From positions 1-64,000 of the forward strand of contig JARLGV010000021.1 of the NCBI GenBank assembly GCA_031292555.1: DNA of 64,000 bases, read 5' to 3'. The stretch's first letter is position 1, and each line of letters starts with the position of its first letter. A program made the position numbers and the translations under genes. The notes below the pieces were generated by a model. The model saw nothing but the letters and a program-made list of their open reading frames with translations, was not told the DNA's origin and made no database searches. Source of the DNA: Fimbriimonas sp. (GTDB lineage Bacteria > Armatimonadota > Fimbriimonadia > Fimbriimonadales > Fimbriimonadaceae). Of the stretch, positions 59,983 through 64,000 are shown piece by piece.

Positions 59983-60759
59983 GTGGAAACCCAAATATAC
60001 GTAGTCGATGCGTTTACTTCCCGGCCGTTTGCCGGAAATCCGGCCGGAGTATGCCTGTTAGGAGGCGAGCGCGACGCGAGTTGGATGCAGAGTGTCGCAG
60101 CAGAAATGAGGCACGCGGAGACCGCTTTCCTACTGAGAGTTGGGGATGGGTTCGGTTTGCGCTGGTTCACGCCCACCACGGAAGTCGATCTCTGCGGGCA
60201 CGCGACTCTGGCTAGCGCCCATGTCCTGTGGGAGACCGGACGGGTCAACCGAGACGAGCCGATCCGGTTCCAGACCCGGAGCGGAATTCTGACGGCACGA
60301 TTCGATCAGAGAATCGTGCTCGATTTTCCTTCCATTGGTCCGAGCAACGCACAGCTTCCCCATCCGGTAGCCGGACTTCAACCGCTGTGGACAGGGACGA
60401 ACCAAATGGACTGGTTTATCGAAATCGCCTCGGAACTTGAACTGCGGCACTACCAGCCAGATTTCACTGAGATCGAGTCCCTCGGGCTACGTGGGCTGAT
60501 CGTTACTGCGGCCTCACCGCATGAGTTTGATTTCGTCTCGCGCTTCTTCGCGCCACAGTCCGGCGTTCCTGAAGATCCCGTCACCGGCTCGGCGCACTGC
60601 TGCTTGGCTCCCTATTGGTCCGGAAAGCTAGACAAGACCAAAATGATTGCCCATCAAGCCAGCGCTCGGGGTGGCGTCGTGGGCGTCGAATTGAAGGGCC
60701 AGAGGGTCGAGTTGTCCGGCGACGCCGTTACCGTCCTTGGAGGCGTGTTGAGGTGTTAA
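59983..60759 (+). CDS. PhzF-family isomerase/epimerase-like protein
   Basis: The 258-residue protein has the PhzF two-domain fold: VDAFTSRPFAGNPAGVCLL at the start, with catalytic Glu in RHAETAFLL, then RWFTPTTEVDLCGHATLASAHVLWE (typical CGHATLA) and the C-terminal half with DFVSRFFAPQSGVPEDPVTGSAHCCLAPYW. The family catalyses isomerisation of small acids; most members have unknown substrates. Here phenazine genes are absent. The start is GTG. Its end overlaps a GNAT gene. Confidence 0.93.
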   Translation: METQIYVVDAFTSRPFAGNPAGVCLLGGERDASWMQSVAAEMRHAETAFLLRVGDGFGLRWFTPTTEVDLCGHATLASAHVLWETGRVNRDEPIRFQTRSGILTARFDQRIVLDFPSIGPSNAQLPHPVAGLQPLWTGTNQMDWFIEIASELELRHYQPDFTEIESLGLRGLIVTAASPHEFDFVSRFFAPQSGVPEDPVTGSAHCCLAPYWSGKLDKTKMIAHQASARGGVVGVELKGQRVELSGDAVTVLGGVLRC

Positions 60760-61223
60760 CGCAAGTCGTTGTGGACGCCCCTGACCATCCGCAGATCGAG
60801 TCGGTGAGAACCCTCTTTCGTGAGTACGAAACCGAATTGAACATTGACCTTTGCTTCCAGGGATTCGAAGCTGAGATACAGGGGTTACCCGGCAAATACG
60901 CCCCTCCTTCAGGCGTCCTGCTTCTTATGCTCGACGACTTGCAACCGGTTGCCTGCGGAGCGATGCGCCCACTTGAGCCGGGGATCTGCGAACTTAAGCG
61001 GATCTATGTCAGGGCGTCGCACCGAGGATCGGGGCTCGGCAAGTCCATCACTTGCGACCTGATGGCAAGGGCAGGCGCCCAAGGGTACGAAGTCATCCGC
61101 CTGGATACTCTGCGGCGTTTGGTCCCCGCATTGAGTCTATATGAGTCCTTGGGATTCTCCGAAATTCAGCCATACAACATCAACCCGGAACTCGATGTCG
61201 CCTATTTTGAGCGGAGGATCTAG
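60753..61223 (+). CDS. GNAT family N-acetyltransferase
   Basis: The 156-residue protein has the GNAT fold: QIESVRTLFREYETELNIDL at the start, GAMRPLEPGICELKRIYVRASHRGSGLGKSI with the acetyl-CoA-binding R-x2-G-x-G (RGSGLG) and the C-terminal LDTLRRLVPALSLYESLGF. The GTG at 60753 overlaps the PhzF gene by seven bases, and GGAGGC lies upstream. Substrate unknown. Confidence 0.9.
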   Translation: MLTQVVVDAPDHPQIESVRTLFREYETELNIDLCFQGFEAEIQGLPGKYAPPSGVLLLMLDDLQPVACGAMRPLEPGICELKRIYVRASHRGSGLGKSITCDLMARAGAQGYEVIRLDTLRRLVPALSLYESLGFSEIQPYNINPELDVAYFERRI

Positions 61224-61335
61224 CGCCGCAACTTCGCACCGCGTCTGATCATTCAAGGCTAGCCCTAATTGACCGACATAATGGCTTTATGGACTCTTTG
61301 GCTCGACCAGACCTTGTTCAGAGGACCGTCCTCAA

Positions 61336-61953
61336 GTGAGCACTCCTGCCCAGGAAACATGGGACAGCCGATACGGGCAAGAAGAATATGCCTATGGCGT
61401 TGTGCCAAACGACTTTCTGGTTGAATATGCCTCAAGCATCCCCAAGGGACGTGTATTGTGTCTTGCCGACGGCGAAGGTCGTAACTCTGTCTATCTTGCG
61501 ACACTCGGTTACGAAGTAGTGTCGATCGATCTCTCGTCCGTCGGTTTGGGAAAGGCGCGGCGACTTGCTTCAGATCAAGGAGTAAAGATCGAAACATTGC
61601 AAGCCGATTTGACGACTTACGAGCTAGATCCTGGAGCCTGGCAAGGCATCGTCTCGATCTTCGCCCACTTCCCTCCCATTGTTCGTCGGCCACTCCATCG
61701 GAAGGTCGTAGCGGGGCTGTGTGCTGGCGGAAAACTAATCCTCGAGGCATTTACACCGCGCCAACTGACAATGACCGGCAGGGGCGGTCCCAACGTCCAA
61801 CACGCCGATGCCCTGTTGCCGCTGGCCGCCGCCATCGAAGAATTCGCTGACCTCGAACTCTCGATTGCCCGTGAAATCGAGCGCGATGTTGAGGAGGGCC
61901 CGTACCACACCGGACGTTGCGCGGTAGTGCAGGTTGTCGGATCAAAGCCGTAA
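61336..61953 (+). CDS. Class I SAM-dependent methyltransferase (TehB-like)
   Basis: The 205-residue protein begins TWDSRYGQEEYAYGVVPNDFL, typical of the TehB/thiopurine-type group. The SAM site is VLCLADGEGRNSVYLATLGYEVVSID (motif I, where GxGxG is ADGEG) and the acidic residue follows in VSIDLSSVGL. The rest matches the fold with a shortened C-terminus. Substrate unknown; tellurite or small thiols are possible. A hairpin terminator follows. Confidence 0.9.
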   Translation: MSTPAQETWDSRYGQEEYAYGVVPNDFLVEYASSIPKGRVLCLADGEGRNSVYLATLGYEVVSIDLSSVGLGKARRLASDQGVKIETLQADLTTYELDPGAWQGIVSIFAHFPPIVRRPLHRKVVAGLCAGGKLILEAFTPRQLTMTGRGGPNVQHADALLPLAAAIEEFADLELSIAREIERDVEEGPYHTGRCAVVQVVGSKP

Positions 61954-61955
61954 GT

Positions 61956-61984
61956 CGCCTGCGGCCGGTTTCTCGCCGCAGGCG
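61956..61984. terminator. Bidirectional hairpin between convergent genes
   Basis: CGCCTGCGGC pairs over ten bases with GCCGCAGGCG around a nine-base loop, between the methyltransferase and YncE-like stops. Confidence 0.6.
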
Positions 61985-61994
61985 TACAGGATCC

Positions 61995-63014
61995 CTAGGC
62001 TGGGCCAACGACAATGATGACGGCCGAGTTCGGCTTCATCTGACCGCGCCGCGAACCGGGAGCAGGAGCCTGGAATTCGGCGCCGATTAGGTAAATGCGA
62101 TGGGACTTGGCATCAAGCGCCATTGTGCGAGCGCTCTTTTGAGTTGGTAGGTTCTGAACCGTCTCATAGGCGCCGTTCGACTTGCGTGCCACTACCGAGA
62201 GCGTGCCATCGCCACCGTTCGAACTAAATGCCACGTCGAAGGCCGGATCGAACCCTGCCGCGTCAGGCCCATCGCCGATCTTTGCCGTCTGAGCAAGCTT
62301 GCCGGCCTTGGTGTCCGAGATCGCTAGCAGTCCGTCGCATGTCGAGAAGGTTCGATGGTGTTTGAGGTCGATCGACATTCCGGAAGGTCCCTCTGCAGGG
62401 GCGATCTTCCATGTCTTGACGACCTTCAGCGCCTTCGCATCGATCTGCTGAACCTCGCTCGTATCCTCGATGTTCACGAAGACGGTTCCCATTCCGTCAG
62501 CCTGGGGAAACTCCGGTTTGCCGTTGAGTTTAATCGTGCCGACGACTGAATTCGTCTTGACGTCGATGGCTGTAGCGTTGCCGGTTCGGCCGTTAAACGT
62601 GAATACTCGATTGGTCGCTGAGTCAAACAGGATTGCGTCGGGATTCTCGCCCGTCACCTTGATCCGTGCCACCTCCTTCAATGACATGAGATCGAACACG
62701 GTGACCGTGTTTTCTCTGCCGTTGCTCGTATAGCCACGCCTCAGTGCTCGATCGATCGCGATACCGTGCACTCCTGGCGTGTTCGCAATATCTCCGACCA
62801 GCTTTCCGTTAGTTACATCCATAACTTGGACGTGGGTGCCTCGAGAGATGAAAAGCCGATGGCTGGGCGAATCGACCGTCATGTAGTCCCAACCACCGTC
62901 ACCGGCGAGCGGGAATCTCTTTAGAACCTTGTAGTGCGGCACGTCGGCAAGGGCGGAAGCCGCGACCATTCCGGTAACGGCAATCAAAGCAAGGAAGCGG
63001 GATTTGGCCTGCAT
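61995..63014 (-). CDS. YncE-like secreted beta-propeller protein
   Basis: The 339-residue protein has a signal peptide (SRFLALIAVTGMVAASALA) and seven-bladed propeller repeats of the YVTN/YncE kind: LFISRGTHVQVMDVTNGKLVGDI, HGIAIDRALRRGYTSNGRENTVTVFDLMSLKEVARI, VFTFNGRTGNATAIDVKTNSVVGTI. Such proteins bind ligands or DNA in the periplasm; this one's ligand is unknown. The ATG at 63014 is preceded at seven bases by a perfect TATAAT. An in-frame ATG at 63032 would put the -10 inside the gene, so 63014 is preferred. Confidence 0.88.
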   Translation of the reverse strand: MQAKSRFLALIAVTGMVAASALADVPHYKVLKRFPLAGDGGWDYMTVDSPSHRLFISRGTHVQVMDVTNGKLVGDIANTPGVHGIAIDRALRRGYTSNGRENTVTVFDLMSLKEVARIKVTGENPDAILFDSATNRVFTFNGRTGNATAIDVKTNSVVGTIKLNGKPEFPQADGMGTVFVNIEDTSEVQQIDAKALKVVKTWKIAPAEGPSGMSIDLKHHRTFSTCDGLLAISDTKAGKLAQTAKIGDGPDAAGFDPAFDVAFSSNGGDGTLSVVARKSNGAYETVQNLPTQKSARTMALDAKSHRIYLIGAEFQAPAPGSRRGQMKPNSAVIIVVGPA

Positions 63015-63021
63015 GGTGGGG

Positions 63022-63027
63022 ATTATA
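63022..63027 (-). promoter_or_regulatory. Putative -10 element of the YncE-like gene
   Basis: TATAAT on the minus strand is separated from the ATG by seven bases. Confidence 0.5.
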
Positions 63028-63109
63028 CGCACCCTGTTCCAGTAGGAGAGACCGGTAGTTCGTTAGAAAACTGACCAAAACTCCCCCGCGACAGACGGGT
63101 TGCAGGGGG

Positions 63110-64000
63110 CTACCGGTTGAGTTGACGCAGGGCCATATAGGCTTCGAAGCGAATCTCGATCTCGGGTCTGTTGAGCGCTTCAAGTAGCACTCTTCGGGTA
63201 CGAGCCGACCGACGAGAACCAAGCGCGCTTGCACAGAAGGCAGCCATTGGCGCATCAGACGATTGCACGCCTCTAGTCAGGAGCTCCGTCGAGGTCGGGT
63301 TCTGAATTCTCGCCAGGGCACCTGCGGCGACGAGATCGCCCTTGCGAGTCAGCCGCCCCAGCTCTCGGATCGCCTTCGTACCCAGTCCCTTCCACTCTTC
63401 GCTCAGCTCCGGCCTGGGTATCTGGGCAGCTATCGCATATAGGGGCGGAATGGCGCGAGCATCACCCATGCGTGCAAGGGACCTGACTGCAGACAATCGT
63501 ATGTCTCTATCATTCGACTCCACCAAGCGGATCAGCAGGGGAGACGCTAGGACATATTTCATGTTTCCGAGGGCACGAATGGCGCCTACTTGCAGCCTGG
63601 AATCGACTTTCGCAGAAACGATACTGGCCATTCTTGGACCAAGCGAGGCGTCTTTGAAACAGGCGAGGCATTTTCCAACAACGAACGCATGGGTTGGCGA
63701 CTTTTGGGCAAGGTCCAGGAGCGCGTCAAATCCGGACCGTCCCAGGTTAGCGATAGCATCGCCAGCCGCTTCGACGGTTGAGTCGAATTGGTTCTCTTTG
63801 GTGCATCCGTGCAGGATCCTCATCAAGGCGGGCACGGCTCTCGTGTCAGCTATCTCGCCTAGTGCGTAGACTGCATGGGTTCGCTCGAGTTTGGCGTCCA
63901 GCATGTGGATGAGCAAGGGTACGGTGGACCGACGCGCAAGCTTATGCAAAATGCTTGCTGCCAAGTGGAAGACCCAACCGGATGGATCGGGTTGACGCTC
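63110..64000 (-). CDS. HEAT-repeat protein, 5' end outside the window
   Basis: The visible 296 residues are HEAT/PBS-lyase-like repeats: TVPLLIHMLDAKLERTHAVYALGEIADTRAVPALMRIL, EAAGDAIANLGRSGFDALLDLAQ, SRLQVGAIRALGNMKYVLASPLLIRLVE, RLSAVRSLARMGDARAIPPLY. At least six or seven repeat units make a superhelix for protein binding. The frame is open to base 64000 without a start that must be used, so the N-terminus probably lies beyond the window. Function unknown. Confidence 0.8.
   Translation of the reverse strand, partial: ERQPDPSGWVFHLAASILHKLARRSTVPLLIHMLDAKLERTHAVYALGEIADTRAVPALMRILHGCTKENQFDSTVEAAGDAIANLGRSGFDALLDLAQKSPTHAFVVGKCLACFKDASLGPRMASIVSAKVDSRLQVGAIRALGNMKYVLASPLLIRLVESNDRDIRLSAVRSLARMGDARAIPPLYAIAAQIPRPELSEEWKGLGTKAIRELGRLTRKGDLVAAGALARIQNPTSTELLTRGVQSSDAPMAAFCASALGSRRSARTRRVLLEALNRPEIEIRFEAYMALRQLNR

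Noticed and set aside
1-64000. CRISPR arrays, insertion sequences, integrases, rRNA genes
   Set aside because: No regularly spaced repeats, transposase or integrase motifs, or rRNA segments were seen on either strand.

Overview
The window is about 64 kb of dense bacterial chromosome of moderately high G+C content. There are no rRNA genes, CRISPR arrays, transposases or phage genes, and one tRNA gene. The cell looks diderm: KdsA (a KDO precursor enzyme), a TolC-type outer-membrane channel with an RND pump, several lipoproteins and many signal peptides. Pseudopilin-like C-terminal domains of the type (L/A)...MYASDYDDQLP...FADGH, an M56/BlaI pair, an alpha-2-macroglobulin and secreted glycosidases point to Armatimonadota (Fimbriimonadia-like). 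That assignment is inference from gene content, not from a marker gene.

Layout. 0-5 kb: an internally deleted GxxExxY gene, a putative lipoprotein, a convergent spacer holding a perfect four-tract G-quadruplex motif, an ABC-2 exporter pair, a class-A beta-lactamase-like hydrolase and a 62-residue ORF with a perfect Shine-Dalgarno. 5-12 kb: nadC-birA, a stand-alone Clp-N protein, a membrane-anchored protein with a pseudopilin-like tail, a TAG-interrupted membrane ORF, and a Tat-signal peptide gene overlapping an amidase. 11.7-17.5 kb (minus strand): a coupled operon of an exported AMMECR1-domain protein, a thioester-less alpha-2-macroglobulin and a thioredoxin-deacetylase fusion. 17.5-28 kb: a lipoprotein, tRNA-Leu(CAA), a Gfo/Idh/MocA protein, a CusABC/CzcABC-type efflux operon and transketolase. 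28-35.6 kb: a large secreted protein, a VanX-like dipeptidase coupled to a TolB-like propeller, an ECF sigma factor with an overlapping partner, a redoxin and moeA. 35.6-41.6 kb: a histidine kinase, a response regulator, a KdpD fragment (sensor plus Usp, no kinase) and a KimA-like potassium transporter. 42-49 kb: feoAB, a large STN-like exported protein, and blaI-blaR1 with palindromic operators. 49-64 kb: a GH31 enzyme with PA14, a LolA-like protein, an ATP:cobalamin adenosyltransferase, a WecG/TagA transferase, sdhB without partners, a DsbD N-terminal domain protein, kdsA, a NIL-esterase-glycosyltransferase operon, a short LeuA, PhzF, GNAT, a methyltransferase, a YncE-like propeller and a HEAT-repeat protein cut by the window edge.

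Two gene-expression habits recur. Genes inside operons overlap by four bases (ATGA or GTGA) very often. Many first genes of transcription units have a TANNNT hexamer only 4-8 bases before the start codon and no clear Shine-Dalgarno, which suggests widespread leaderless transcription. The most interesting candidate systems are the exported AMMECR1/macroglobulin/deacetylase operon and the two-component/KdpD-fragment/KimA cluster.
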